From contig BFEA01000193.1 of assembly GCA_003427395.1 (NCBI GenBank), positions 1,727,957-1,763,372 on the forward strand: DNA of 35,416 nucleotides, written 5' to 3'. The position numbers and the translations under genes were made by a program. The DNA comes from Chara braunii. Its lineage: Eukaryota > Streptophyta > Charophyceae > Charales > Characeae. The notes under the pieces are model-generated. The model searched no databases. It saw only the letters and a program-made list of their open reading frames with translations, and was not told where the DNA came from. Shown here one piece after another: positions 18,300 to 29,049 of this stretch; the first letter of the stretch is position 1, and each line of letters opens with the position of its first letter.

Positions 18300-20715
18300 T
18301 CTTTCTTTGCTAGGACCTGCTGCTCAAATTAGTATCTGCCTAGATACTCGCATGCCTGTTCTAGCTGAAAACCAGTATAGCCAGTTCAGAGCCCTAGTTT
18401 TCCAACTGACATTTTCCTTGGTATTAGACCCGTCCACGCTTGGGCTTTAAAGAACGAGTAAGCATGAGGGCTCTGAGGGGAATTGCCCCCTGTGCTCATC
18501 TCATCTTCGCTTACATGGGGTTCAAATGTGGCAAGCATCTCCAGAGATGACAAGGTAAGAGAGTTCACGCAATGCTTTTTCTTGCATTCCTGATTAAAAC
18601 CCCCTCGGCTATGATGGGGAACTCGTGCTATTTCCCATTCGGTTGGATCTTGCCCCAATCCAAGCAAAAAAAAAATGACAATCAGTCACCATCAAGAATA
18701 CATTTAGCAAGAATGTAGGAGATTCTCCTCAATACTAACTTCCTTTTCCCCATCCAATCAAGGGTCAAGGCAATAGGAAACAGTCAATGAAAATCATTTT
18801 TACGTTCCCTCTTTTTTACAGAAGAAGCCCCGTATAGTCGATCAAACGCCTGCCTGCAGTTACCAGACTCACAAGGCATTCAGCATGCACGCATAAGCTT
18901 TTGCAAGCTTTCATAGTCTCGCACCCCATCCATCTCACGGCATAGTCAAGCTCTATTCATTATAGGCAGTCATCCAATCACGCAAAACACTTACAAACCT
19001 ATATTTCACACAATCACGTCTTCACACGGTACTGTCACACAGAGAAGTCACGTGAATCTAGACATACGATGCGGCCGCTTAGCGCTGTCACACGGCGCAG
19101 TTTGCACGGTGCAATTACACGGCGCGGTTGCGCGGTGCAGTCCCACAGTGCAGGTGTCCGGCGAAAGACACACAAATGTGATAGCCGCATGTCTCTTTGG
19201 CCTTGACACGTGATCAGATAGACCACTCAATCGCGGGGAAATACATCCAGTAAGAAGGTTTCAATCACCAAGATTATCCAACCGTTTCAACCTTACTAAT
19301 TGCCTTAGAATAGTAGCTTGTATGTCGGATTCCTTTCACAACCAGCCCATCACTGATCGTCGCAGTGAGTCGAGGCTTTTCCTTCTCGTTCAACTACTCA
19401 CACTGTCTGCGGTGGGCTTAACCCTTGTCAGAGCGAAACGTGATTAGTTAACAAACGATCAATCGCTCAGATTAACTAAAACAAAAGGGAAGAAAATTGG
19501 AAATTAATAAGACAAAAGAAGTTATCTAGCAACAAACACCATCTTATCTGAAGTCTCGTCCGGAACAGCCGAAAACTAAAGCGTGTTAACGGCCTTCGAC
19601 AGCAGTACTCGTCACAAGTTGAAGGTTACTCGGAGGCAGCAGGACAGGCGGTACATGAAATCGCCTTCAGAGTAATGAAGTTCCATCAGCAACTAGTTCT
19701 TAGCTGAACAGATTACGCGATCAGCAATGGAAAGGTCTATCTTTGCAGCATCATGGAATGACGGAGTTCAAGCTTCTCCAAGTCAGGCAATCGTGGCATC
19801 AACCACTATGCCTCTTTGACCTTCTCCTTGCATGCCGCTCCTAATCGTCCGCCAGTCGCCCGCATGAGTTCTCCCCACTCGGGTAGATACGTGTCACTGC
19901 CGCAGTTCTCATACAAGGAACAATTGCAGTCAGTGTCCAGAGTGCATTGGTTGTCCTCGTACATGCCGCACTATGTCAGCGGGAGTTACGAACTCACTCT
20001 GAGTTACTGTCGTCAGCCCTGACAGCCGGGCCAGGCTCTGCGCTGGTAATCTCCTCTCACATCACATGCCTCCTCTCTTCCGTTTCTCGTTGTCGCACTG
20101 TTTCCATACCAGCTAGACAAGGCAGTAGCCCCTGCTAATGGTGAGAAAACCAGTGTCCGCTTGTCGCTGCGTGCGCGAGCATCAAGTACAAGCCTCACGA
20201 CCAGAAAAAAAAAACATGGTGGACATCAACAACAACGCCCTTCTTCGTGCGCTGCCCAAGTGCTCGTATGTGTCTGCTTAGGTGCTCACTGACCTGCTCA
20301 TCGCGTGGCTCTGCGACATGAGGCTCTCTCTCCCTCTACTACTGTCTCTTCTCAACCATCCTCCGTTCTTAAGTGAGCCCTTCGCGCGGACAATCGTTCC
20401 ATAACTGCCTCGCGTCTTACTGCATGTCTCGACGTTGGCCAAAGCTGACTTCCGGGCGCCTTCTGTCACCTCCGCCACAACATGAAGACTTGCGGCGGCT
20501 CAGCAGACACGAAATGCCCCCACGAGAGCGGAGAGGCCGAGGTCGATGTCGATTGTACCTGGGAAGATCGCTTCTCCCTCATTCGAACAGTCTCTCCTTC
20601 CGTTGACTTCTTCCGCTCTCCCAGCTGCCACGTGTCTGTCCCACCGCACACTTGCCTTCTCGCTCTCCCCGCTTCGGGTTCAGTCCCGTTCACTCACTGA
20701 GCCCCGCACTTCTTC
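18300..20715. other. Unassigned; includes a 13-14-bp minisatellite
   Basis: At 19087-19160 five units of the form 'cacggcgcagtt/gcacggtgcaatt' recur every 13-14 bp. GC content rises from about 19.8 kb towards the promoter at 21.4 kb. Several short minus-strand frames (20466-20693, 20278-20478) could belong to the unknown minus-strand gene, but no splice sites tie them in. Confidence 0.4.
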
Positions 20716-21237
20716 TCAGACCTGTCTTTTCCCCTTGATCTGCTTCTCTCCTGCCCCGCGGCCTTTGGGCGTCAGTTGTCGTGAGCTGGCCTCGGGTCCC
20801 TCTTCCACCGGCTTCACCGCCCGGTGATGCCTCTCGATCTCGCCTGGTCTGTTCCAGGACCTGAGGTTAGTCTCCCGATCTGCGTCACTCATCTCACTTT
20901 CCCCTCCCGAGTCTCTGTCCTGGTGGACCTGTTCCAGGTCCGCTGTGTCCGTCGAGGTCTCAGTCTCGTGATAGGCCACCGTTATCCATAGCCTTGCCGT
21001 CACTCCGTCCCGTCTACAGCGTCTCTCCTCTCGGTCTCTCGCCTCCGAAATCGCGTCCTGCAACTTCGGGTTAGTCCGCATCTCTCCCTCTTTTGCTCCC
21101 TCCACGTTGATCTTCAGTACCAGCTCATCTCCACCGTCATAGTTGAGTATGATGGTAATCCAGGGCCCTTCCCCGGACACGGGCTTCCAATGGGCCTGGT
21201 GATACCAGTACCCGGACCTGTACCCATGCAGCGCCAT
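20716..21237 (-). CDS. Unknown protein, 173 aa, behind a TATA promoter
   Basis: ATG at 21237 opens a 173-codon frame. A GTG two codons upstream is ignored in favour of the ATG. The first half looks globular (motifs HGYRSGYWYHQAHWKP and GPWITIILNYDGGDELVLKI). The second half is hydrophilic and charged, probably disordered. A TATA box lies about 150 bp upstream, giving a 5' UTR of roughly 120 nt. No family recognised. It could be a complete small gene or the first exon of a unit extending to 16.2 kb, since no clear donor site was found before the stop. Confidence 0.5.
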   Translation of the reverse strand: MALHGYRSGYWYHQAHWKPVSGEGPWITIILNYDGGDELVLKINVEGAKEGEMRTNPKLQDAISEARDREERRCRRDGVTARLWITVAYHETETSTDTADLEQVHQDRDSGGESEMSDADRETNLRSWNRPGEIERHHRAVKPVEEGPEASSRQLTPKGRGAGEKQIKGKRQV

Positions 21238-21385
21238 AGCCACTCAGGATAGCCAGCCCCCGCTTGATAGACAGCACAACACTAGGCAATCAACTTCCAA
21301 TAGCAGACCACTCCCCACCGAAGCTCGCAGTACAGACTGTAAACCACCAGGCGACTGGCCGCAGACGATATACCGACCCGTCCTT

Positions 21386-21394
21386 CCTTTTATA
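21386..21394 (-). promoter_or_regulatory. TATA box of the minus-strand gene
   Basis: Minus strand TCTATAAAAGGAAGG, a strong TATA match. Expected start of transcription is about 21360, and the first ATG reached is 21237, in frame with the 173-aa ORF. Confidence 0.6.
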
Positions 21395-21399
21395 GACCT

Positions 21400-22222
21400 T
21401 TCTCCCTGCGTTCTGAACGAAGGACTCAGATTAGTCCTTTTCAGACCTTACCGCGTTTCAAGGATTTTAAAGCAATAAACTTAACAATTAAACTTTCTTT
21501 TATTTTTATTTTTTGGCGATAATATTCAAACCCAAAAATCCAACGGTTGATCGCAAACTAAACTAGCATTTGTTCGTCCTAAACCCTAGCGATATGACTG
21601 CAGGCTTGACACTGCGATCCCATAACGGAATACTAAAGGTCACATTTCCCTCTTAAAAACGCAGCACAGGCCAATCTTCATCGGGTGCCCGTCTCCGATG
21701 GCAAGGAGGGGGCTTATGACCTCCTATAGGGGGTGATGGGCTCCCTACCGAAGCGGCCGCGGGTCGCCCCTCTTTTGGGGCCCAACCACGCGGTACAGCC
21801 TGCGCTCATTCTCAGACGATATAAGCAGGCCAACTCGGACTACAGCTCCAAATTCGGACCGTTGGCCTTCCCGCGAAATGACAAAAGGAGGAGGAAGGCC
21901 GCTCCTGAAGACCGGTAAGGTAATAATGGTAATAATAATAATAAATGCGGAAAGAAAGGATGGCGCTTCAAGTTTCTTTCACGCCACAGCTTCGCCTGAA
22001 TAGCGGTGCAAGTCCACGCACAAGCCCAAAACCGGATTTTCATCCTTACCCCCTTTTCTTTCTTTTTTACACTCCCCTTTATCAGGCCCACTGTATCTGC
22101 CCTGCAGTACAGCTACTAGGGTCCTATTGCGTGAAGCCTAGACGTGCAGACCCGATACAGATGATATTCGAAGGATTGGGCCTGCCTAGACTGCAATACC
22201 ACCACCCTAACTCGAAGCCCCA
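21400..22222. other. Region upstream of transporter exons, no exon recognised
   Basis: I looked for earlier exons of the NAT transporter here and found none. The open frames at 21733-21918 and 21945-22340 lack its motifs. The earlier exons must be outside this stretch, behind very long introns, or missing. Confidence 0.45.
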
Positions 22223-22314
22223 GTCGTGTTGGCCTCCCTATGAAACGACAGGCCAATCAAAGAAAGTGAAAAGGGGAATAACGATAACAAAAAAAAAAAA
22301 AAAAAAAAAAAAAA
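22223..22314 (+). mobile_element. Short poly(A)-tailed repeat, copy 1
   Basis: A 60-bp body starting GTCGTGTTGGCCTCCCTATG followed by an A-rich tail ending in about 25 A. A nearly identical copy lies at 24573-24667. A poly(A) tail on a short body suggests a retroposed SINE or the 3' end of a truncated LINE. The two copies bracket the two transporter exons. Confidence 0.65.
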
Positions 22315-22378
22315 CAGGTGGACGGCAACTCCTCCGCTGATCTTGTGGATATGGTTGTTTTGCTTGCCGGGAATGCAG

Positions 22379-24393
22379 CTCTTCATGAATGTCGTGACAT
22401 CCGGATTCAATGTTCTTGCTTCAGAAGGTATTAATCGGCGAAACCGTTTCATCATCGCAATGTCTCTCGGCATTGGCCTAGGAGTCACTCTCGTTCCAGA
22501 GTGGGCCAATATTGCTAACCAGCCCCAACTATATCCAAGGGAAGGACCATTGTGGCCCGTTCGCAGCCATTGGAGTGCAGCCTACAGGGGTGAGTGCAGG
22601 CAGAGCTCGATGGCGCCCAAGCCCAAAAGGAACCATGCTTGTCTCACCCGTCTCCCAGCTGACCCACCCTTACACCCTGTAATTTCACAGGACCTCTACT
22701 CAACAGCACGAGTGCCATGAACCTCGCCCGGCCATACAGAGCCAAGGGATACATCCTTGGCATGTGCTGTATATATCCCAGGAATGAATGAAAGAGTAGC
22801 AGGAGAGAAGGAGAAGAGCACACGGAAAAGGAGAAGAGAATTGAAAGCGGGAGTTCAAATTGCATGGAAGATGGCACCAATCGAGAGTCGAGGAGGTTCA
22901 CAAGAGGAGAAAGACGAGGAAGAGAAGGAAGAAGAGGACGAAGAGGATGAAGAGGACGAAGAGGAGAGGAGGAGAACGGCAATGATGACTACGGTAGTGA
23001 GCACGAGGACGAGGACGACGATGAGGATGAGGATGACGATGAAGACGAGGACATGACGAAGATGAAATCAAGGAAAAACAAAGGGAGGAGGTTGACATGA
23101 GGAGAAAGAGGAGGAAGAGGAGGAGGAGAGGAGGAGGAGAGGAGGAGGAGAGGAGGAAGAGGAGGAAGAGGAGACGAGGCTAAGGACGAGGATGACTACG
23201 AGATTGAGGACGAGGATGAGGACGTGGATGAGGATGAGGAAGAAACCAAGGAAGAAGAAAGGGAGGAAGACGAGGAAGAAGGAGAGGGAAGGGAGGAACA
23301 CACAGAGAAGACCGATGACAAGAAGAAAGAAGGATAAAAGACACTTAGAAGAAATGCAGCATAAGAAGGGAATGGTGGGTAGCAGGAGGAAAGGAGGAAG
23401 GGCAAAGAAAAGAACAAGAAGACGGAAATCGAGAGTTGGAAGATGGTAACGTGCATAGATCAAAGCTAAGTATGTCTCGCTTGTTTTGGAAACATCCAAA
23501 GGGAAAAAAACATACATTACCGATTTCATGCATGACGCGTACAATCTTCCATGCAAGTTCGACCCCCGGTTTTCATCTTTTTCTTTTCCTTGTGCTCTTC
23601 CTCCTTCCCTCCTGCTACTCTCCCAGTCCCTTTCCATCAGTTGAGGGTTTGAACTTTGAAGCACTGTTCCTGAGTCAATTCCAGGGAAGTCGAAGGATGT
23701 CGGTGAACTTATTGGACCATGCCCGTCTCCGCACATTGAAACTGTAGGTGCTTGCAGAGTGCGCACTTCACTGGTTAAAGTGAGATAAACAACCACAAAA
23801 AGGAACGGCTACAACTCCTGCTCCTTCTCAACCACGCGACGCATGGGTCATGAATGTGGGCTTCCTTCCCAACCATCCCTGTGAAGAAAACAATGCCGTC
23901 AACGCAGGTGCTGATCTGAGATTCATATGCTTTATATCTTGCATAGAACTCATGATGTGGGCTTGAACTCTGGACTCCTACACTAGCGGGCAGTCGTATC
24001 TTCAGCTGGCTTTGTCGCTGAAACAAGTTTGCATCTCATGGTATGTTCTATGCAGGTTTTCGAGATGCATTGATTATTATTTTGTCAAATGGGTTCTCTT
24101 GTGGAGGTTTTACGGCCGTCATTCTTAATTTGGTTCTTCCTCAAGACAATGAAGAAATTGAGCCATCTGTGGCGCCGGGAACGGTTTTCCTTCGGCAGAT
24201 GGTACAAACACGGGATCTTAGCCTCAGGCAGATATCAACCAGCAGAGTTGCAACGCAGGTAGAGCCAGGGGACGGAGAGAGGTCTACTCCAAGCGAACGC
24301 AATCGAAGATGGTCCTCGCAGCGATTGTCGACAGAGATACAGGTCCTGGAGACACAGATCCCAGTAGCGCCAATTGCTGCCGCCTCAAGTTGA
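22379..24393 (+). CDS. NCS2/NAT-type purine (xanthine-uracil) permease, 3' end, two exons
   Basis: A membrane symporter family that takes up xanthine, uric acid, uracil or related bases with cations. Exon 1, 22379-22589, follows acceptor 'gggaatgcag'; donor is GTGAGT at 22590. Exon 2, 24056-24393, follows 'ttctatgcag'. The junction splits a Gly codon (1+2) and the frame is exact across it. Exon 1 encodes NVVTSGFNVL, INRRNRFIIAMSLGIGLGV and TLVPEW, the conserved segment after the family GGM motif. Exon 2 encodes GFRDALIIILSNGF and AVILNLVLPQD, the last membrane region, then a hydrophilic tail to the TGA at 24391-24393. The Gly-Met just before the acceptor resembles the family motif, so exon 1 might start a little earlier. 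Only about 180 residues of an expected 500-600 are present. The substrate cannot be predicted. Confidence 0.75.
22795..23440 (+). repeat. Purine-rich (GAG/GAC/GAA)n tract in the transporter intron
   Basis: About 640 bp of almost unbroken purine strand with occasional 'gacgacgatgagg'. Translations (Glu/Lys-rich forward, Ser-rich reverse) are by-products. It lies wholly in the intron 22590-24055. Polypurine-polypyrimidine tracts of this length can adopt triplex (H-DNA) structure and slow polymerases. A pyrimidine-rich block at 23570-23640 on the same strand could pair with it in RNA. Confidence 0.8.
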
Positions 24394-24461
24394 ATGTCTG
24401 ATTGTTACTGCAGTGCATTAGCGAGCGGATGGGTTGGTAAAGGAGGGAAGGAGAGCAGCAG

Positions 24462-24572
24462 GACTGGAGAGTAGGGAGGGAGGCAGGGAGAGGGAGGGAG
24501 ACAGGGAGAGGGAGGGGGAGAGAGAGAGGGGAGGGGAGAGAGAGAGAGAGAGAGAGCNNNNNNNNNNNNNNN
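24462..24572 (+). repeat. (GA)n/(GGGA)n microsatellite ending in a 15-N gap
   Basis: Purine microsatellite from about 24462 to 24557, then N at 24558-24572. The gap separates it from the poly(A)-tailed repeat, so the spacing there is uncertain. Confidence 0.9.
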
Positions 24573-24626
24573 GTCGTGTTGGCCTCCCTATGAAACGACA
24601 GGCCAATAAAAAAAAGTGAAAAGGGG

Positions 24627-24667
<41 letters not shown>
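24573..24667 (+). mobile_element. Short poly(A)-tailed repeat, copy 2
   Basis: Same body as 22223-22314 with a tail of nearly 40 A. The left edge coincides with the N gap, so its full 5' end may be missing. Confidence 0.65.
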
Positions 24668-24669
<2 letters not shown>

Positions 24670-26690
24670 GAGACACAACGATAACTGGGGTTCAGGGGCC
24701 GTCAGATTTCCCCCGAACTAAAGCTAGTAGTCCAACCGCATTAATTAGACCTTTGGTTTTCTTTTCCATTTTTTTTTTCTTGCTGCTTTTTGTTTAACTT
24801 TCTGTTTTCTCGGACTGCTGTCAGTGTCATGCACCTGACCCATAACCCTGTAGAGGGGCGCTTGGTGCATAATAGAAAAGACAACACCTATCTTTCTACT
24901 TTCGCGTCCCAGGGCGAGTCCGACGGCTACCACGGTCACAAGCCGGTTGTGCTCTACTGTACAGCAGGGCGTCGAGCCTGCGTGGACCAATGGAAAGCCC
25001 TGCGGTGCACCTTTTTGTTGAGGCAAGCGTCAAGCAGGTCCGGTCCACGTCATGGTATAACCCAGGTACCAAGTGTTATAGTGTTTCAGGAGTAGCTTCA
25101 GATTGCAACCCTAAAACTAAGAGTGGTACCAAGTAGGGACTTGGTACACGGAGGAGGGCTGGGACGTCGCGCCCTCCGACAGCGCGGTTGCATCTTATCG
25201 AGTATTTGAGGAAGGTTCATCTCCAGCTTGTAGTAGGGAGCAATAGCGACATGGAAGTTGCTATGTATCTTCCCATGTTCTTGCGGAGGATTCACTCTCA
25301 AACGTGAAAGTGTAGTCTTCCATGTTTCAGCGAAAGATTCACTCTCATTTTTGCACACCTGGAGAATGGCGGAGTGAGGCTCCCTGTCCGCCTACCCACA
25401 TTCATCATCACGATCCCAGTCAGGGCTACCCCACGTACTTGCCATAGTGATCGTGGTGCTGATGATTGACCCCGACACTACTTATATTGCTCATCGTAGA
25501 GATGTGGCTCCGGCCTCATATTTCTCGACATGGTGGTTAACACATCCGTCGTAGTTTCAACAACCTGATGTTCATTTTGATCTGGGTGATGCTCATCGTA
25601 CCTGTAGTTGCTAATCTGGTCGATGTCATACATTCGCTATTGTGATCTAGACGGGTGTTGCTTGACTAATACAACAAATTTGATGAATTACACTGTGCTG
25701 AGTAGGGCAGAGCGTTGCTGCTACAGCTAGGGTGACTCCTGCACCTGGTATTGAGTCAACTACCTGATCTACGTGTCGTTCCTTCTCCAAGTTGCTGTGA
25801 TATTCAGTCTATGGGGAAGGTTGTGGCAGAGGAGCCGTTGCTATTGCTAATTCATGCTTCGTTGTCGCAGATGTCGTAGTCTGTACGGAATGTTGTAGGG
25901 GTTGCGCGACTATGATTAGAGGGTATATGCTATTGCAGTCATTACGGTCTGGGTGAATTGTTGAACGAACAGCGAGAGGATGCTAATTAGTATTTCTGCT
26001 TCGCCAGGATGCTGCCGAACTCAACCTGTGTGATTGGAGGTTGCTGAGGTAGTTGGTAGATACTAAGTTTTACCACACTCAACTCTCACGTTGTTTGCAA
26101 CTGCGCAACAAAGTGTTGTGTCGTACAAGGCAACATTGTTTTACCTTTGAGGAGTGTTGCCGCCTGTTTCCAGCTGTTGCGGGTCGTTGTTGCTTTGATA
26201 GTCGTGGTATCATCGGTATTTGATTGATAGAGACCGTTGTAGTTGGCCATCATTGCGGGGGCCTTTGAAGATTGAAGATAACAAAGAATTCTCACGCGAG
26301 TTTGAGTGACTCTTTCCTGTATCTCGAGAGTCCTACTTCCCTTTGTCTTCCTTTCTCACCCTAATCCTAATCTTTGCTTCGGAGATGAAGGCGACATGTA
26401 TGATTGCAACCCACAAGACCACAGCAGTACCTTGTGGGAGGTCCACCCACCGATTGCGGGAGCAATGTCGAGACTCAAGAGGAGTTGTGGAGGCATATCA
26501 TTTTCTGTCGTGTGTGAACCTAGTAATCCCCTAATCAATATACCTCTCTACTTTGATTGCTATATGTATATATACCCCTATGGATTTTACTTTATTAAGT
26601 AAAAGGAACGCATTTATGAAATTCATCTATTCAACTTCTTGAAATTTAGATTAAAGGAGATAAATTAGGAAAAGGTGGCAAGAAGGTAGT
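24668..26690. other. No recognised gene; small duplications
   Basis: The segment 24745-25095 is open on both strands and fairly GC-rich but has no recognisable domain on either. At 25260-25356 an imperfect ~50-bp duplication contains 'gattcactctca' twice. Its right half ('ag(c/t)g(a/g)aagattcactctcattttt') recurs at 30867-30900. The rest (25.4-26.6 kb) shows loose gt/tgtt-rich repetition and no supportable ORF. Confidence 0.45.
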
Positions 26691-26749
26691 TTTTTTTGCA
26701 TTAATTGGGTCCCTAAAGGTTCAGGTAATATTTGTTGATTTGTCTTCTT

Positions 26750-27490
26750 TACAACCAAGCAATGTGGCTTCGGTCGGGCTTGACTATTGTATTGTCTTAT
26801 TTTTTTGACAGTCAAATAATGTGGTTTCCGTCAAGTCTGATTGTCATACCTCTACAAATGTTTAACCATGTAGCTAGGCTATATGGCTTCGGTTTGACCT
26901 AGTTGACTATGTTGTGTCGTTATGTTCCTTACCCTAACCATACAATGTGACTTCGGCCAATTTGGCTTGTTGTTCTTGTGGTAATCTGTCTTTGGAAAGG
27001 GTTTAAGAGTTGGGTAATGTGGCTTTGGTCAGACCCAATTAATATTTTCTTTATGAGGGAGGTTTGGACTGCTGACTAGGCAATGTGGCTTCGATTAGGC
27101 CTAGTATGAGGTCGCACACATAGAATAAGAATCTGAAAATATGACTTTATTAAACAAAATTAATCGAACAATGTGGCTTCAGTTTGATCTGATTATAACT
27201 TATCAAAAAAAGAAACAAAACACGTACTTAAGAATATAATAAGTGTAAGTAAAAGGGCGGACTGAGCAATGTGGTTTCGGTTAGGAAAAGTCTTCGTCTT
27301 CAAAAGATTGAGGGATCAATGAAGTAATAAAACTTCGATATTAAACACTTGGGAAGGCTTAGACAATTTGACGTCAAGTTTGATCTAGTTGGTTGTCTGA
27401 AGAAAACAAAAAATAAATGTGTCTTCTCTTTATGTATACAAAGACAAAGGTTAAGCAATGTAGTTTCGGTTTGGCTTAACCTTTTTATGC
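26750..27490 (+). repeat. Degenerate 'CAATGTGGCTTCGGTT' tandem array
   Basis: About ten units of CAATGTGGCTTCGGTYnGRCYTRnTT occur at about 26757, 26815, 26876, 26940, 27014, 27080, 27167, 27266, 27361 and 27453. Spacing varies from about 58 to 99 bp. The motif is conserved while the spacers are not, which is unlike a simple satellite. Confidence 0.85.
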
Positions 27491-27659
27491 CATATGTAAG
27501 TCAGAGTATTGGGGTTTATCCAACTGAGAGTTAATAAACTATTTATGTGAGAAACAACTTGGGATTTTTTTGGTGATAGAACGTACTCATTGTGGTATGA
27601 AGTTACATATAATTTAGTGTGAGTTCAACTTGTTTTGAGTCCTAGCTTTGATAGGTAGT

Positions 27660-28380
27660 TGTTTTAGATGTTTGCCACATGCAGGAGCTGTAGGAGTTAG
27701 TTCAGTTTCTGCATTTTCTGAGTTAAGTTTATTTTCACACTTGACTTTATATAAAATTTATAAAGGGCACTTTCACTAAGGAATATGCTGTCCAAATTTT
27801 TGCAAAACAAAAGAGTTAGTTAATTTTTATTTTTACAAAATCCAACTTTTATCTGAGTTTCATTTTCGACTTAGTAAAAATAAGAGAAACCTACTTTTAT
27901 AGGGAAGGTGCTGCCCAAAGTTTTACTAAACCAGAGAGTTAGACAAAATTTAACTTTGTAAAGTCAAAGTTATTTTTAAAATTTTGTATTTGTGTATAAT
28001 TTTTGGAAAAACATTTATCACGAGATAGTGTTGTCGAAATTTCAACGAATTAAAAAAGTTAGTTAATGTTTTGTCCTGACATAATTCAAGTTTTGAGTTC
28101 ATATCTAACTTAGTATAAATTTGGAAAACCTATTTTTCTAAAACATATGTTGTTCAATGTTTTACTAATTCAGGGAGTTAAACAAAATTTGATTCTGTAA
28201 AATAAAAAATCACTTTCGAATTTTATATTCAGTCTTACATAAATTCTGCAAAGGCACTTTCCCTACGAGAAGCGTTGCCGAAATTTTCTGAAATCTAGAG
28301 GAGTTGGAATATTTTAGAACTTTGAAAGTTTGACAGTTTGTCCTTGCTTAGGGAAAATATTGCTGAAATTTCTGGCATTT
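27660..28380 (+). repeat. ~121-bp degenerate tandem array
   Basis: The motif TG(C/T)TG(C/T)C(C/G)AAA-TTTT-n-AGAGTTAG recurs at about 27787, 27908, 28029, 28148 and 28272, with a partial at 28347 and a decayed unit near 27672. Step sizes are 121, 121, 119 and 124 bp. AT-rich and non-coding. It lies between the previous array and the LTR at 29.05 kb. Confidence 0.85.
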
Positions 28381-28399
28381 TCAGACAAGTATTAAAGGT

Positions 28400-29040
28400 A
28401 AGGTAGGAAGGTAGGAGTATTTCATACTCACTTAAGCGTAGCTTGGGAACTGACTTGTGTTGTGTTGCATGTCATTTTCATTCAGATTATCTTGTGGCTT
28501 GACTAACTTGAAGTTGATCCCACAAGGATCGTCTTTGGTTACTTTTCGATAAAAAGGTTGGTTTTCATCTGAACTCTAACTCATTCTCGCTACTCTACCT
28601 AAGGTCATGGTCACTGTGGGTTGAGTTGTTTCTTTGGGTTTTACCTGAACTTTTATTAAATGACCATTTAAAAAGGGGGCTAAGTGTTTTCTTATAGAAG
28701 GCTGAAGAAAGGTTGGGGCTTGTGTGAATAAGGCAAAGGATGTTGTGAGTGTAGAGAGTGGTTGAAGTTGACCCTGTGTAGAGTGTGGTTTATCGATGTT
28801 GAATGTTTGGTATGATTGCAGGTATATTTTGTGAGTTGAAGTCAAAATTTGACTTTGTTTGCGATCGTGTGTATATTTTAAAGAAAATTGCACTGCGATA
28901 ATGAGAGTGATCGCCCGTGTTTTATAACCTCGTTATATTTATATTTTGTGTATACGCATGATTTACATTGATCGTATATAAGGATTGAATAAATTTGTAT
29001 CGAGAGAAACGAAAGATCTCTTTTTTATTTCTATTTTTCA
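28400..29040. other. Unassigned AT-rich region 5' of LTR2
   Basis: An open frame at 28576-28893 (minus, Thr/Gln-rich) has no known domain. No primer-binding site, polypurine tract or gag motif of the LTR family was found here. Confidence 0.4.
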
Positions 29041-29049
29041 AATTTTGTT

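Noticed and set aside
21733-22340. Upstream exons of the NAT transporter
   Set aside because: Frames here lack the family's membrane segments and motifs. The 22223-22314 part is an inserted repeat.
22898-23456. Arg/Glu-rich and Ser-rich ORFs (including part of a 242-aa minus-strand frame, 23068-23796)
   Set aside because: They are readings of the polypurine tract inside the transporter intron.
24745-25095. Gene on either strand at 24.75-25.1 kb
   Set aside because: Both strands are open and moderately protein-like, but no domain, promoter or splice junction favours one.
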